Assembly (NCBI GenBank): GCA_947497145.1
Contig: CANMFQ010000002.1
Location: 248,001 to 312,000 of the forward strand
Source of the DNA: an uncultured Flavobacteriaceae bacterium
GTDB taxonomy: Bacteria > Bacteroidota > Bacteroidia > Flavobacteriales > Flavobacteriaceae
Direction: 5' to 3'
DNA length: 64,000 nt
Shown: one piece after another, positions 34,581 to 43,679 of the stretch
Layout of the letters: each line of letters begins with the position of its first letter
How positions within the stretch are numbered: position 1 is the first letter of the stretch
Notes under the pieces: generated by a model
What the model was told of the DNA's origin: nothing
What the model saw: only the letters and a program-made list of their open reading frames with translations
Databases searched by the model: none
Translations under genes and position numbers: made by a program

Positions 34581-35279
34581 ATGTTAGAAAAGCCAACATC
34601 TTTATCTATCAAAAATTGGTCTGATGACGACAAGCCTCGTGAAAAACTTGTGCAAAAGGGCAAATCGGTTTTATCAGATGCTGAATTAATAGCTATTTTA
34701 ATAGGTTCAGGTAGTAAAAATGAGAGTGCTGTAGAGCTTTCAAAGCGTATTTTGGCATCAGCCAATAATAATCTTAATGAGTTGGGCAAGGTCTCTATCA
34801 ACCAATTAATGCAGTTTAAGGGTATTGGCGAAGCCAAGGCAGTAACTATAGCAGCAGCTTTAGAAATAGGAAGGCGTAGAAGGGGTGAGGAGGAACAAAA
34901 AATTACCAAAATAACGAGTAGTATTAGCGTTTTTGAATTGCTTCAACCAATTCTAGGAGATTTGGAGCATGAAGAATTTTGGATTATCTATTTAAATAAT
35001 TCTAATAAAGTTTTGCATAGAGCACAACTTAGTAAGGGCGGTATTACGGGAACTTTAGTAGATGTACGTTTGGTGATGAAACAAGCATTAGAGCTTGGCG
35101 CTGTAGCTATGATATTGGCGCATAACCACCCGTCAGGAACATTAAAACCGAGCAATGCCGATAAGCAAATCACCCAAAAGCTAAAAGAAGGTGCAATCGT
35201 GTTAGATTTAAAAGTTTTAGATCATTTAATAATTACTCAAAAGGAATATTTTAGTTTTGCTGATGAGGGAATTTTATAA
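34581..35279 (+). CDS. radC: RadC-family JAB/MPN domain protein
   Basis: 232 residues. N-terminal helix-hairpin-helix-like region (about 68-100, LMQFKGIGEAKAVTIAAALEIG) and a C-terminal MPN/JAB domain (about 105-232) with the JAMM metal motif LAHNHPSGTLKPSNADKQIT, where two His and the Asp bind zinc. RadC is widely annotated as a DNA-repair protein, but that role is doubtful; natural-transformation or recombination-related functions have been suggested. It is complete and of normal length (about 225-235). It is divergent from the Hsp70 operon. A MITE-like inverted-repeat element begins two bases after its stop codon. Confidence 0.95.
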   Translation: MLEKPTSLSIKNWSDDDKPREKLVQKGKSVLSDAELIAILIGSGSKNESAVELSKRILASANNNLNELGKVSINQLMQFKGIGEAKAVTIAAALEIGRRRRGEEEQKITKITSSISVFELLQPILGDLEHEEFWIIYLNNSNKVLHRAQLSKGGITGTLVDVRLVMKQALELGAVAMILAHNHPSGTLKPSNADKQITQKLKEGAIVLDLKVLDHLIITQKEYFSFADEGIL

Positions 35280-35280
35280 T

Positions 35281-35443
35281 TGAACTCGTCTTGACTTTTT
35301 GTTTAGTGTCGACAATTATAGCTTTTGTGGCGTAATGAAGTCATTTTTTTGTTGCATAGTCATTACTACAGAACTCAAAAATGACAAAATTATAGTGCAA
35401 AATGTATCATTTGCAGGTAAAATAAAAAGTCAAGATGAGTTCA
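35281..35443. repeat. MITE-like element with about 24-bp terminal inverted repeats
   Basis: The 163-bp segment starts with TGAACTCGTCTTGACTTTTT (35281-35300, continuing to 35304) and ends with its near-exact reverse complement (35420-35443), agreeing at 22 of 24 positions. Both mismatches are C/T transitions. There is no coding capacity inside. A second, shorter inverted repeat (GTCATTTTTTTG near 35340 and CAAAAATGAC near 35379) nests within. TAA stands near both outer ends, but a convincing target duplication is not visible. It may be a non-autonomous transposon, or one large fold-back structure in the radC 3' region. Confidence 0.5.
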
Positions 35444-35496
35444 TAACCTGTAGATAGTGTTGTATTTGATTTCTTTTTAAAATTGATAAGTTGTTT

Positions 35497-36792
35497 ATGT
35501 TACTAATTTATACCCATAAAATCACGGCGCGCTTCACCTATATTATGAAGCATATTTTCACCAGAATTTTAGGTATAGAAGTTACATTTACTACCAAAGT
35601 TGAAGATTTTATAAAACACTCAGGAGCTAAAATTACCTATACCAAACAACCTTTACAGAATGAGTTTTTTATTCGTAGTATCGGTTTGCTTTATGAACAG
35701 GGTATTAATGATTTAGAAGTGCATATTGATGATTGGGAGGGTACACCTTGTTTTTTTAATTCAGGAGAACGAAGTAGTATTCCTTATGATATTTTTGCAG
35801 CTAGTTTTTATTTATTGAGTAGGTACGAAGAGTATTTGCCACATGTAAAGGATATTCATGGCAGATTTCCACCCAAAGAGAGTTTGGCGTATCAACATGG
35901 TTTTTTACAGAAGCCCGTGATCGATATATGGGCTTTTAAACTTCTTAAAAAGTTACAGAATCGATTTCCAGACTTACAATACACGCAGCGAACATATAAT
36001 TTTACTTCGGTTGTCGATGTTACTACTTCACACTGCTTTGCACATAGAGGTTTTGTGCGAAGTGTAGCAGGTTTGTTTTATGATTTAGGCTCCTTTAAAT
36101 TAAAACGAGTAGGACAACGAATTAAGGTTTGGTTTAACCCCAAAAAAGATCCCTATAATAATTACGGTTACCTTATTGATTTGCATAAGAAATTTAAGGT
36201 AAAGAGCTTGTTCTTTTTTCAGCTAGCTTCCTATTCTACTTATGATAAAAATGTGTCTCCCCATAGTAATAAATTTAGGTTTTTAATTAAATCAGTTGCT
36301 GATTATAGTACGGTGTCACTAGCAGCATCGTATAGCTCTTTTAATAATGTCGCACTCTTAAAAAAGGAGAAAAAGCGCTTAGAATCTGTTGTAAATAGGG
36401 GAGTAGATGCCGTACGAACCCGATACAATAGGGTAGATATACCTGAAACTTATCGCAATTTGGTGGAGGCAGAATTCACCAAAGATTATACCATGGGATA
36501 CACTCATGAAATAGGGTTTAGGGCTGGTACTTGCACGCCTTTTTATTTTTACGATATAAATTTAGAAATACAGCAGCCCATTCGCATACATTCTTTTGCC
36601 GTACATGATTATGCCTTACTAGGTTTAACTACAAAAGATGAAATTTTAGATAAGGTAAATGCGTTAAACCAACAGGTAAGAAGTGTACAAGGTAGCTTTA
36701 TTACTATTTTTTCGAACGAGCTATTTGGTGAAGAAAATAAAATAAATTGGAAAACATTATACGAAACTATTATTACAAAAATTCATGTTTAA
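35497..36792 (+). CDS. Polysaccharide-deacetylase-like family protein
   Basis: I take the start at 35497 (MLLIYTHKITARFTYIMKHIF); an ATG two codons upstream at 35491 is possible. 431 residues. The N-terminal part (about 1-150) with RYEEYLPHVKDIHGRFPPKE and QKPVIDIWAFKLLKKL is typical of a Bacteroidota-specific domain placed before a NodB-like deacetylase barrel. NFTSVVDVTTSHCFAHRG corresponds to the first barrel motif, where canonical enzymes have an Asp pair (here V-D-V). LVEAEFTKDYTMGYTHEIGF and FRAGTCTPF resemble the later motifs of the family. Canonical metal-binding His-x3-His is not obvious, so activity is uncertain. There is no signal peptide. The next gene overlaps by 8 bp. Confidence 0.75.
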   Translation: MLLIYTHKITARFTYIMKHIFTRILGIEVTFTTKVEDFIKHSGAKITYTKQPLQNEFFIRSIGLLYEQGINDLEVHIDDWEGTPCFFNSGERSSIPYDIFAASFYLLSRYEEYLPHVKDIHGRFPPKESLAYQHGFLQKPVIDIWAFKLLKKLQNRFPDLQYTQRTYNFTSVVDVTTSHCFAHRGFVRSVAGLFYDLGSFKLKRVGQRIKVWFNPKKDPYNNYGYLIDLHKKFKVKSLFFFQLASYSTYDKNVSPHSNKFRFLIKSVADYSTVSLAASYSSFNNVALLKKEKKRLESVVNRGVDAVRTRYNRVDIPETYRNLVEAEFTKDYTMGYTHEIGFRAGTCTPFYFYDINLEIQQPIRIHSFAVHDYALLGLTTKDEILDKVNALNQQVRSVQGSFITIFSNELFGEENKINWKTLYETIITKIHV

Positions 36793-37474
36793 AAATATTG
36801 TCACTGATGTGTTTTTTGATTTAGATCATACCCTATGGGATTTTGAAAAAAACTCAGCACTTACGTTTAATAAAATACTTAGCGAGAATAATATAGAGGT
36901 GGACTTAGCTGATTTTTTAAAGGTGTATGTGCCTCAAAACTTAGCTTTTTGGAAGCTGTATCGTGAGGAGAAAATTACAAAGGAAGCATTACGGTACCAG
37001 CGTTTGAAGTCTGTTTTTGATATCCTTAATATGGTTGTCTCTGATGCTATGATTGAGAGGCTTTCTCAGCAGTACATTCAATACTTATCAAGCTTTAACC
37101 ATCTTTTTCCCAATACATTTGAGATTTTAGACTATTTGAAACCTACCTACAAGCTACATATCATAACCAATGGTTTTCAAGAAGTACAAGATACAAAAAT
37201 GCGGAATGCTAATATTGATGGTTATTTTCAACATATTGTAAATTCTGAAATGGCAGGGGTAAAAAAGCCTAATCCACTTATTTTTGAGTTGGGCTTAAAT
37301 ATGGCAAAAGTTGCTCCAGAAAATGCACTAATGATAGGTGATAGCCTTGAAGCGGATATTGCTGGGGCTAAGGCTGTTGGTTTGCATACATTGCATTTCA
37401 ATGCTCATAATGAAGAGCAGCATAATTTTTGCCCTATTATTCATGATTTAATTGAAATAAAAAACTATTTGTAG
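36785..37474 (+). CDS. yjjG: HAD-superfamily nucleotide phosphatase, YjjG type
   Basis: 229 residues. HAD motif I DVFFDLDHTLWDF (about 8-20) has the nucleophilic Asp. Motif II is HIITNGFQEVQ (Thr), the conserved Lys is in GVKKPNP, and motif IV is MIGDSLEADIAGA. The DLDHTLWDFE variant and NGFQ context are typical of YjjG-like noncanonical pyrimidine nucleotidases, which dephosphorylate nucleoside monophosphates such as dUMP and damaged analogues to keep them out of DNA. It overlaps the deacetylase-like gene by 8 bp, so translation is probably coupled. All four motifs are intact. Confidence 0.9.
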   Translation: MFKNIVTDVFFDLDHTLWDFEKNSALTFNKILSENNIEVDLADFLKVYVPQNLAFWKLYREEKITKEALRYQRLKSVFDILNMVVSDAMIERLSQQYIQYLSSFNHLFPNTFEILDYLKPTYKLHIITNGFQEVQDTKMRNANIDGYFQHIVNSEMAGVKKPNPLIFELGLNMAKVAPENALMIGDSLEADIAGAKAVGLHTLHFNAHNEEQHNFCPIIHDLIEIKNYL

Positions 37475-37538
37475 AGTTATTATTTTATACCGCAAGGGAG
37501 TTTATTGGTGATATGTGTAGCTGAAATCTAATAAAAAA

Positions 37539-38078
37539 ATGTTAAAAAAGACATTCGTATTTTTTCTTTGCTTAGGCCTTTTAGTGTCGTGTGTTGATGA
37601 TTTAGATTTTAATCAAGTTGATGATTTGCAGCTTACACCAACCTATGAGGCAAGTATTCTCTATTTTCAGTCTCCAGAAGATGTTATTAATGATACTACA
37701 GATGCTGAGTTTTTTGTAAAAAATTTCGAGTTTGAAGCCTTTAGTTCAGATGTTTTTGCTGATCGAGTTATAGATGGCGTAATTACATACGTTGTTGAAA
37801 ATACGACCAGTAAAGAATTAGAACTAAAAGTAGAGTTTTTAAATGATGCTGGTTTTGTTACTGATATAGAACGGTTTCGAATGCCTCCTCAACCCACCGC
37901 AATGTTACAAAGAGAAATTGTGTATGGCAGTTCAGGAAAGAATATTGATATCCTAAAAACCCTTACCACAATTCGAATAACTTCAAGAAATTTGAGCGAT
38001 AATACCTCAGTTTCTGCCGCCTCTAATCCTACAGTGAGCGTAAAAACTAGTGGTAAATTTAGAGTTCGCCTAAAATGA
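37539..38078 (+). CDS. Lipoprotein of unknown function
   Basis: 179 residues with the lipobox LLVSC (lipidated Cys 18). After it comes an acidic stretch (VDDLDFNQVDDLQ), which in Bacteroidota can act as an export signal for surface display. The remainder is a single beta-rich domain (VENTTSKELELKVEFLNDAG, then SAASNPTVSV) of the immunoglobulin-like type. It overlaps the next gene by 4 bp (ATGA), so it is expressed with the outer-membrane protein at 38075, and they may form a complex. No family is recognised. Confidence 0.8.
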   Translation: MLKKTFVFFLCLGLLVSCVDDLDFNQVDDLQLTPTYEASILYFQSPEDVINDTTDAEFFVKNFEFEAFSSDVFADRVIDGVITYVVENTTSKELELKVEFLNDAGFVTDIERFRMPPQPTAMLQREIVYGSSGKNIDILKTLTTIRITSRNLSDNTSVSAASNPTVSVKTSGKFRVRLK

Positions 38079-39502
38079 AACGCATCATATTAGTTTTTTT
38101 TGCTTTATGGCTTGGCACTGGTTTATTTGCCCAAAACAAACAACTACTCTATGATTTTACTGGCATTCCTCAGACTTTAATGAGTAACCCGGGTGCTGAA
38201 ACTGATTTTAAATGGTACGTAGGTGTTCCTATGCTCTCTGGTTTGTCTTTTCAAATAGGGTCTAGTGGGGTGTCAGCAAATGATCTTTTTGCAAACGATG
38301 GAGTGGATTTTAATACCAAGTTTAGAGAACGCCTCATAGAAAGGATGACAACACGAGACGAATTAAGCGGTACGTATCAGTTAGAATTGCTCAATGTGGG
38401 TTTTCAAAGTAGGTATTCAAATTTGTTTTATTCTTTTGGTGTTTATAACGAAGGGGACGGAATTGGCTATTGGCCACAGGATTATGTAATGCTATTGGTT
38501 GAAGGTAATGCTGATAATATCGGAAGGCGATATGATCTCGGAGATTTAAAAACCAGAGGAGAAATGTTAAACGTTTTTCATTTTGGTGTAAATAAAAGAA
38601 TAAATAGAAAACTTAATGTAGGTGTACGTGGAAAATTATATTCGAGCATTTTTGATTTTAATTCTACAAGAAACAAAGGCTTTTTTGTCACAAGACGCGG
38701 GCAAAATAATCTTTTGTCAAGTACATTTGATGGTGATTTGAAATGGCGAACCTCAGGTATTAATGCTATTAAAGCTGCTGCAGCTGATGGTACTATTGGG
38801 CAAACAGTGTTAAAAAGAGGTCTTTTGGGGGGTAATTTAGGCTTAGGTATGGACTTCGGATTTACCTATAAAATTAATAATCAGACAACCTTTACAGCTA
38901 GTCTTTTAGATTTAGGTTTTATTTATCACACTAATGATGTGGAAAATTTCACCCTTAAAGGTAATGTTACTACTGAGGGTATTGGTGTTATATTACCCCA
39001 GTCAGTTGACGATCCGGACAGTGATGCTTGGCAAGGATTAATAGATGATATTGAAGAAGTGCTGCCATTTGAAAATAATTTCAATAGCTACATTATCTTC
39101 AGACCCACTAAAGTAAATATGTCGCTGCGCTACAATTGGGGTGAACAAGAAGCGGGTGGTGTCGATTGTAATTGTGGTGAGCTAAATACAAGTAACAATG
39201 GCGTCTCTAAATTCAGTAATGGAATGGGTGCGCAATTGTATGCTGTAAATAGACCAAGAGGTCCTCAAACTGCACTTACCGCCTTTTATATGCGAAGGTT
39301 TGGTGATTTTATGGGGCTAAAAGCTACGTATACGGTCGATAAATTTTCTTATACAAATATTGGTTTTGGACTTAATTTGCAAGCAGGTCCCGTAAATATA
39401 TATGTCTTGGCTGATAATCTTCTTGCATATCGTAATATAGCCAACAGTCGTTATGCCTCTTTTCAGTTAGGATTAAATATCATATCTTGGGGCAAGAAAT
39501 GA
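38075..39502 (+). CDS. Outer-membrane beta-barrel-like protein (DUF5723 type)
   Basis: 475 residues with a Sec signal (MKRIILVFFALWLGTGLFAQ). The body is full of alternating aromatic/hydrophobic strands (NVGFQSRYSNLFYSFGVYNE, FHFGVNKRINRKLNVGVRGK, YASFQLGLNIISWG), ending in a hydrophobic strand. This suggests a beta-barrel outer-membrane protein. QTLMSNPGAETDFKWYVGVP is the characteristic N-terminal phrase of the family I know as DUF5723. A short DCNCGE Cys pair lies near residue 365. It overlaps the upstream lipoprotein gene by 4 bp. Function is unknown; a structural, adhesin or T9SS-associated role is possible. Confidence 0.8.
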   Translation: MKRIILVFFALWLGTGLFAQNKQLLYDFTGIPQTLMSNPGAETDFKWYVGVPMLSGLSFQIGSSGVSANDLFANDGVDFNTKFRERLIERMTTRDELSGTYQLELLNVGFQSRYSNLFYSFGVYNEGDGIGYWPQDYVMLLVEGNADNIGRRYDLGDLKTRGEMLNVFHFGVNKRINRKLNVGVRGKLYSSIFDFNSTRNKGFFVTRRGQNNLLSSTFDGDLKWRTSGINAIKAAAADGTIGQTVLKRGLLGGNLGLGMDFGFTYKINNQTTFTASLLDLGFIYHTNDVENFTLKGNVTTEGIGVILPQSVDDPDSDAWQGLIDDIEEVLPFENNFNSYIIFRPTKVNMSLRYNWGEQEAGGVDCNCGELNTSNNGVSKFSNGMGAQLYAVNRPRGPQTALTAFYMRRFGDFMGLKATYTVDKFSYTNIGFGLNLQAGPVNIYVLADNLLAYRNIANSRYASFQLGLNIISWGKK

Positions 39503-39662
39503 TTTGAAATATTAGCAGCAGTGTAAGAACCATTGGGTTTTTTTGGCATGCTTTTTTCATAGGTATAATCAAAATAACTAAAAAAATACATCAATTTCAG
39601 TTGTACTTAGTTTGCTTTGTGTTAATTAGGTGTTGCTTTAGAAAACGGTGAAAACTCAAAAA

Positions 39663-40610
39663 ATGAAAAAAATTATTCTCAGTATTATTTTAGTAGTAAG
39701 TTTTGTAGGTCATGCTCAGGTAGAATTGAATGATTACAAATACATTATTGTTCCAAAAAGGTTTGGTGATTTTAAAAAGGAAAATCAATATCGCACCAGT
39801 ACATTAGTAAAACATTTGTTTGAAGAAAAGGGTTTTATTGCGGTTTATAACGACGATTTACCCGCGGAACTAAACAATAATAAGTGCTTAGGTTTGCTAG
39901 TAGATCTTATTGACGGTTCTTCAATGTTTACAACCAAGGCTTCTTTAGTTTTGAAAGATTGCGCTGGCAAAGAAGTTTTTGTTACGCAAGAGGGTAAAAG
40001 TAAAGAAAAAGACTACCAAGCAGCATTTAGTGAGGCTATTAGAAAAGCTTTCAGTTCGTTTGAAGCTGTAAATTATACCTATAACGGAAAAAAGACAGCA
40101 TCAGCAGAAGAATCTGTCACCTTGAATTTTAAAAATGATGTTAAGACCATGGATGATAATGCTAAGAGAGCTAAAAATGAGGCTGCGGTGATTAAGCAAG
40201 AAGCTACTTTAGAAAATCAATCATATAAAGACCATACACCAGTAGCGTCTACCATTAAAAAGGCGAAAAATACTAGCATGAAAATGGTTGAACAAGAGGC
40301 TTCAAAAGAAACGCAAAGCTTTGTTAGTAAAGAACCAATGACTACCAATTATGAGAAAGGCGGCGCTAACATGAATACGACTAAAAAGATGGGTGGTGTT
40401 TTATACGCTCAAGAATTATTAGGAGGGTATCAATTGGTTGATAGTACACCTAAAATTCAACTAAGAATATATAAAAGTTCAATGCCCAATGTTTATATAG
40501 CAAAAGGCGAAAATAAAGATGGGGTTGTATATACCTCAGACGGAAAATGGTTTTTTGAATACCGAGCTAATAATCAAATGGTAGTGGAAGAATTGAATAT
40601 TAAGTTTTGA
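39663..40610 (+). CDS. Secreted protein of unknown function
   Basis: I choose ATG 39663 (MKKIILSIILVVSFVGHAQ), giving 315 residues with a good signal peptide; a GTG 15 bp upstream is the longer alternative. The N-terminal domain (about 20-150) has a mixed fold (VPKRFGDFKKENQYRTSTLV, LFEEKGFIAVYND) that looks like a common Bacteroidota periplasmic domain. A Lys/Glu-rich helical linker follows (about 160-235), and a small C-terminal beta domain contains YQLVDSTPKIQLRIYKSS and KGENKDGVVYTSDGKWFFEY. The two-domain layout is clear, but I cannot assign a role. It is transcribed alone, convergent with rarA. Confidence 0.7.
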   Translation: MKKIILSIILVVSFVGHAQVELNDYKYIIVPKRFGDFKKENQYRTSTLVKHLFEEKGFIAVYNDDLPAELNNNKCLGLLVDLIDGSSMFTTKASLVLKDCAGKEVFVTQEGKSKEKDYQAAFSEAIRKAFSSFEAVNYTYNGKKTASAEESVTLNFKNDVKTMDDNAKRAKNEAAVIKQEATLENQSYKDHTPVASTIKKAKNTSMKMVEQEASKETQSFVSKEPMTTNYEKGGANMNTTKKMGGVLYAQELLGGYQLVDSTPKIQLRIYKSSMPNVYIAKGENKDGVVYTSDGKWFFEYRANNQMVVEELNIKF

Positions 40611-40720
40611 TTACAGGCTCAAAGGTAAAAACCTAGTTGACTGCGGCTTTGTATGAATTGAAATCGTTTTTTCAAAAAAACCAATTTCTATCCTTAGATT
40701 ATTGATTGTTTTATTGAAGG

Positions 40721-41992
40721 TCAATATTTGTCTTTCCATCGAGTTTTTAAAAAATCTTTGATTGCTTTTTCGCGTTGATTTTCTCCTGGTTCATAAAAAC
40801 TTGTGCCAACTAATTCTGACGGTAGAAATTCCTCATCAGCAAAGTTATTTTCATAATTATGAGCGTACTTATATTCTTGTCCATAGCCTAAGTCCTTCAT
40901 TAGTTTTGTAGGAGCGTTACGAAGGGGTAGGGGCACAGAAAGATTACCTGTTTGCCTTACCGTTTGCTGGGCTTTACCAATAGCCATGTAACTAGCATTG
41001 CTTTTTGGAGAGGTCGCCAAGTAGATAGCACATTGGCTTAATAGAATACGGGCTTCGGGGTATCCAATTGTAGTAACTGCCTGAAAAGTAGTGTTTGCTA
41101 TTACTAGGGCTGTAGGGTTGGCTAATCCTATATCTTCAGAGGCCGCAATGAGTAACCTACGTGCTATAAATTTTACATCTTCGCCACCTTCAATCATACG
41201 AGCTAACCAGTATACTGCGCCGTTTGGATCACTACCACGTATAGATTTTATAAACGCTGATGCAATATCATAATGCTGTTCGCCTGTTTTATCATAAAGT
41301 ACCGTGTTTTTTTGAACCTTACTTTTTACCAATTCGTCAGTAATAGTTATCGTATTTCCTGTTTCTGAGTTGATGACAAGCTCAAAAATATTTAATAGTT
41401 TACGACCATCACCGCCAGATAATCGAAGTAAAGCCTCCGTTTCTTTAAGCGTTATTTTTTTATCTTTTAAAATTGTATCTTCTTTTAAAGCTCTATAAAG
41501 CAGTGCTTCTAAGTCTTCTTTTCCAAAGGCATTAAGAATATAAACTTGACATCTTGAGAGTAAGGCAGGTATTACTTCAAAGCTAGGGTTTTCAGTTGTT
41601 GCACCAATGAGGGTAACCCATCCTTTTTCAACAGCACCCAATAGCGAGTCTTGTTGCGACTTGCTAAATCGATGTATTTCATCAATAAATAGAATGGGGT
41701 TTTTAGTAGTAAAAAGTCCACCACCTTGTTTTGCTTTTTCAATTACTTCTCTAATATCTTTAACGCCACTGTTGATAGCACTTAAGGTATAAAAAGGGCG
41801 TTTACTTTCGGTAGCAATAATATTGGCAAGAGTGGTTTTTCCGGTGCCAGGTGGTCCCCATAAAATTAATGAAGGAATAATTCCAATTTTAATTTGATGG
41901 GTTAAAGAACCATTTTCACCAACCAAATGGTGTTGACTAATGTAGTCTTCTAGAGTTTTTGGACGTACGCGTTCGGCTAAGGGTGCATTCAT
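40721..41992 (-). CDS. rarA: Replication-associated recombination protein A (AAA+ ATPase)
   Basis: 423 residues. A clamp-loader-like AAA+ ATPase (RarA/MgsA/WRNIP1) that acts at stalled replication forks. The N-terminus PLAERVRPKTLEDYISQHHL is diagnostic. Walker A WGPPGTGKTTLA (about 45-56), Walker B ILFIDEIHRFSKSQQD, sensor-1 LIGATTENPSFE and arginine-finger region ALLSRCQVY are present. The C-terminal helical tetramerisation domain includes GGDGRKLLN and the phrase LARMIEGGEDVKFIARRLL. It is of normal length. It is divergent from the rhomboid gene, whose true start leaves about 138 bp between them. Confidence 0.96.
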   Translation of the reverse strand: MNAPLAERVRPKTLEDYISQHHLVGENGSLTHQIKIGIIPSLILWGPPGTGKTTLANIIATESKRPFYTLSAINSGVKDIREVIEKAKQGGGLFTTKNPILFIDEIHRFSKSQQDSLLGAVEKGWVTLIGATTENPSFEVIPALLSRCQVYILNAFGKEDLEALLYRALKEDTILKDKKITLKETEALLRLSGGDGRKLLNIFELVINSETGNTITITDELVKSKVQKNTVLYDKTGEQHYDIASAFIKSIRGSDPNGAVYWLARMIEGGEDVKFIARRLLIAASEDIGLANPTALVIANTTFQAVTTIGYPEARILLSQCAIYLATSPKSNASYMAIGKAQQTVRQTGNLSVPLPLRNAPTKLMKDLGYGQEYKYAHNYENNFADEEFLPSELVGTSFYEPGENQREKAIKDFLKTRWKDKY

Positions 41993-42130
41993 TTGGTAAA
42001 TGTACTAAATAATATAAATGACAGTTTTACCGTTTTTAAGGTTTTGGCTTATTTGTTGACTAAGGTTGTAATACGTATGTTGCGTATCGCGATTTGGTTT
42101 GATACAATACAGCGATTTAATTTTATTAAA

Positions 42131-42877
42131 ATGTCTGAACAATCCTATTTTAAATTTTCTAACGCTGTTGTTATAGCGCCGCTATTTGCAATGTTGGCTA
42201 TATGGTCGGTGTATTGGGTAGAGTTGCGTTTCAAGATAAACTTAAATGAGTATGGACTTTATCCACGTACTTTTGAAGGACTTAGAGGGGTGTTTTTTAG
42301 TCCCTTTATTCATGGCTCTTTAGCTCATTTGTATAATAACACTATTCCTTTAGCACTGTTATTAGCTTCACTATTTTATTTCTATCGCCATGCGGCTATT
42401 AAAGTGTTATTTATTGGTGTTGTAGTTTCAGGTTTGCTTACTTGGGGTATTGGTAGACCCTCGTATCATATTGGAGCCAGCGGAATTATTTATTTATTGG
42501 TTAGTTTTATTTTTTTTAAAGGAATTTTCACCAAGTATTACCGGCTAGTAGCCTTATCATTAATTATCGTTTTTATTTATGGTAGTTTGCTATGGTATAT
42601 TTTTCCCGTAAAAGACGGAATTTCGTGGGAAGGCCATTTGGGTGGTTTTTTAACAGGTTTAGTTTTGGCTATTTTTGTAAAAGCGAAGACTCCTGCACCC
42701 AGGAAATTTGCTTGGGAGTATGAAGATTATAATGAAGAGGAAGATGAATTTCTACAACATTTTGATGAAGAAGGTAATTTTATTGAACGAAAAGAACCTG
42801 AAGTTGCACCAGTATCAGAAGCTTTGAAAATAACCTATCATTATAAGAAAGACTCCGATAAAGGACAAGAGCTGTAG
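42131..42877 (+). CDS. Rhomboid-family intramembrane serine protease
   Basis: I start it at 42131 (MSEQSYFKFSNAVVIAPLF). The frame is open back to 41993, but the upstream part lacks family-like sequence and would collide with the rarA promoter region. 248 residues, six hydrophobic helices. The catalytic dyad is Ser117 in GASGIIY and His169 in WEGHLGG. Upstream lie HGSLAHLYNNT with its conserved His and Asn, and FSPFIH. Rhomboids cleave single-pass membrane proteins inside the bilayer. A charged C-terminal tail of about 60 residues (EYEDYNEEEDEFLQHFDEEG) faces the cytoplasm. It is convergent with rlmB and directly adjacent to it. Confidence 0.92.
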   Translation: MSEQSYFKFSNAVVIAPLFAMLAIWSVYWVELRFKINLNEYGLYPRTFEGLRGVFFSPFIHGSLAHLYNNTIPLALLLASLFYFYRHAAIKVLFIGVVVSGLLTWGIGRPSYHIGASGIIYLLVSFIFFKGIFTKYYRLVALSLIIVFIYGSLLWYIFPVKDGISWEGHLGGFLTGLVLAIFVKAKTPAPRKFAWEYEDYNEEEDEFLQHFDEEGNFIERKEPEVAPVSEALKITYHYKKDSDKGQEL

Positions 42878-43612
42878 TTACCTACGTTGCCTAACTGCTT
42901 CGTAAAGAAAAACGGCACAGGCAACAGATACATTTAGTGATTCGATTTCGCCCAAAAGCGGTAGCTTGGCAAGTTTATCTGAGACCTTTAAAATAGAAGG
43001 TGAAATACCTCTATCTTCTGATCCCATGACAATAGCACTTGGTACAGTAAAGGAAACATCGTAAATGGTAGCTTCAGTTTTTTCGGTAGCTGAAACCACT
43101 TGTATGCCCTCTGCTTGCAGATAGAATACAGCATCTTTAATATGGTCTACTTTGGCAATGGGTACTTTAAATGCCGCTCCTGCTGAGGTTTTGATAGTAT
43201 CAGCGGTAACGGGAGCAGCTCCTTTTTTTTGAATAATAATACCAGAAACACCCGTGCATTCTGCAGTACGGATGATAGCGCCAAAATTACGTACGTCAGA
43301 AAGTTGATCAAGTAATAAAAATAATGGAGTTTTAGTGCTTTCTAATGCCTTTTCTACAAGAGTTTCTAGCTCATAAAAGGCAATAGGTGAAATATTTGCC
43401 ACTACCCCTTGGTGGTTGTTTTTTGTTAACCTATTTAGTTTTTCAATGGGTACATATGATGCATTAATGTGGTTTTTGCGTAGCACGCCTTCCAATTCTC
43501 TATACAAATCACCTTTAAGCCCTCTTTGCATAAATACTTTATCAATGGGTTCGTTAGCATCTATAGCTTCTAAGACGGCTCTTATGCCGTAAATTTGTGT
43601 AGTTTTTTGCAT
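42878..43612 (-). CDS. rlmB: 23S rRNA (guanosine-2'-O)-methyltransferase, SpoU family
   Basis: I start it at 43612 (MQKTTQIYGIRAVLEAI), 244 residues; the frame is open further upstream into the terminator, which cannot be coding. N-terminal L30e-like RNA-binding domain (about 5-75) and a SPOUT knot domain with NFGAIIRTAECTGVSGIII (motif 1), VMGSEDRGISPSILK (motif 2) and SLNVSVACAVFLYEAVR (motif 3, the AdoMet-binding knot). RlmB methylates G2251 in the peptidyl-transferase loop; other SpoU proteins methylate tRNA, so substrate assignment is by similarity. It is the gene after the Sus operon terminator and is probably transcribed separately. Confidence 0.9.
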   Translation of the reverse strand: MQKTTQIYGIRAVLEAIDANEPIDKVFMQRGLKGDLYRELEGVLRKNHINASYVPIEKLNRLTKNNHQGVVANISPIAFYELETLVEKALESTKTPLFLLLDQLSDVRNFGAIIRTAECTGVSGIIIQKKGAAPVTADTIKTSAGAAFKVPIAKVDHIKDAVFYLQAEGIQVVSATEKTEATIYDVSFTVPSAIVMGSEDRGISPSILKVSDKLAKLPLLGEIESLNVSVACAVFLYEAVRQRR

Positions 43613-43628
43613 GGGGTAAAGGTATAAA

Positions 43629-43656
43629 AAAACCACCCTTTTTTAAGGGTGGTTTT
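43629..43656 (-). terminator. Strong intrinsic terminator of the first Sus operon
   Basis: Perfect 12-bp stem (43629-43640 with 43645-43656) with a four-T loop and a run of seven A residues on the plus strand, which become T on the minus strand. It lies 24 bp after the stop of the 320-residue lipoprotein. Confidence 0.9.
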
Positions 43657-43679
43657 GAATGATAATATGATAAAATAAA

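Noticed and set aside
41993-42130. N-terminal extension of the rhomboid protease from an upstream in-frame ATG
   Set aside because: It overlaps the rarA promoter side, contains no family-like sequence, and the ATG at 42131 gives the expected rhomboid length and topology.
43613-43636. Upstream start of the rlmB frame (MVFLYLYP...)
   Set aside because: Those codons lie in the intrinsic-terminator neighbourhood; MQKTTQIYGIRAV at 43612 is the family-like N-terminus.
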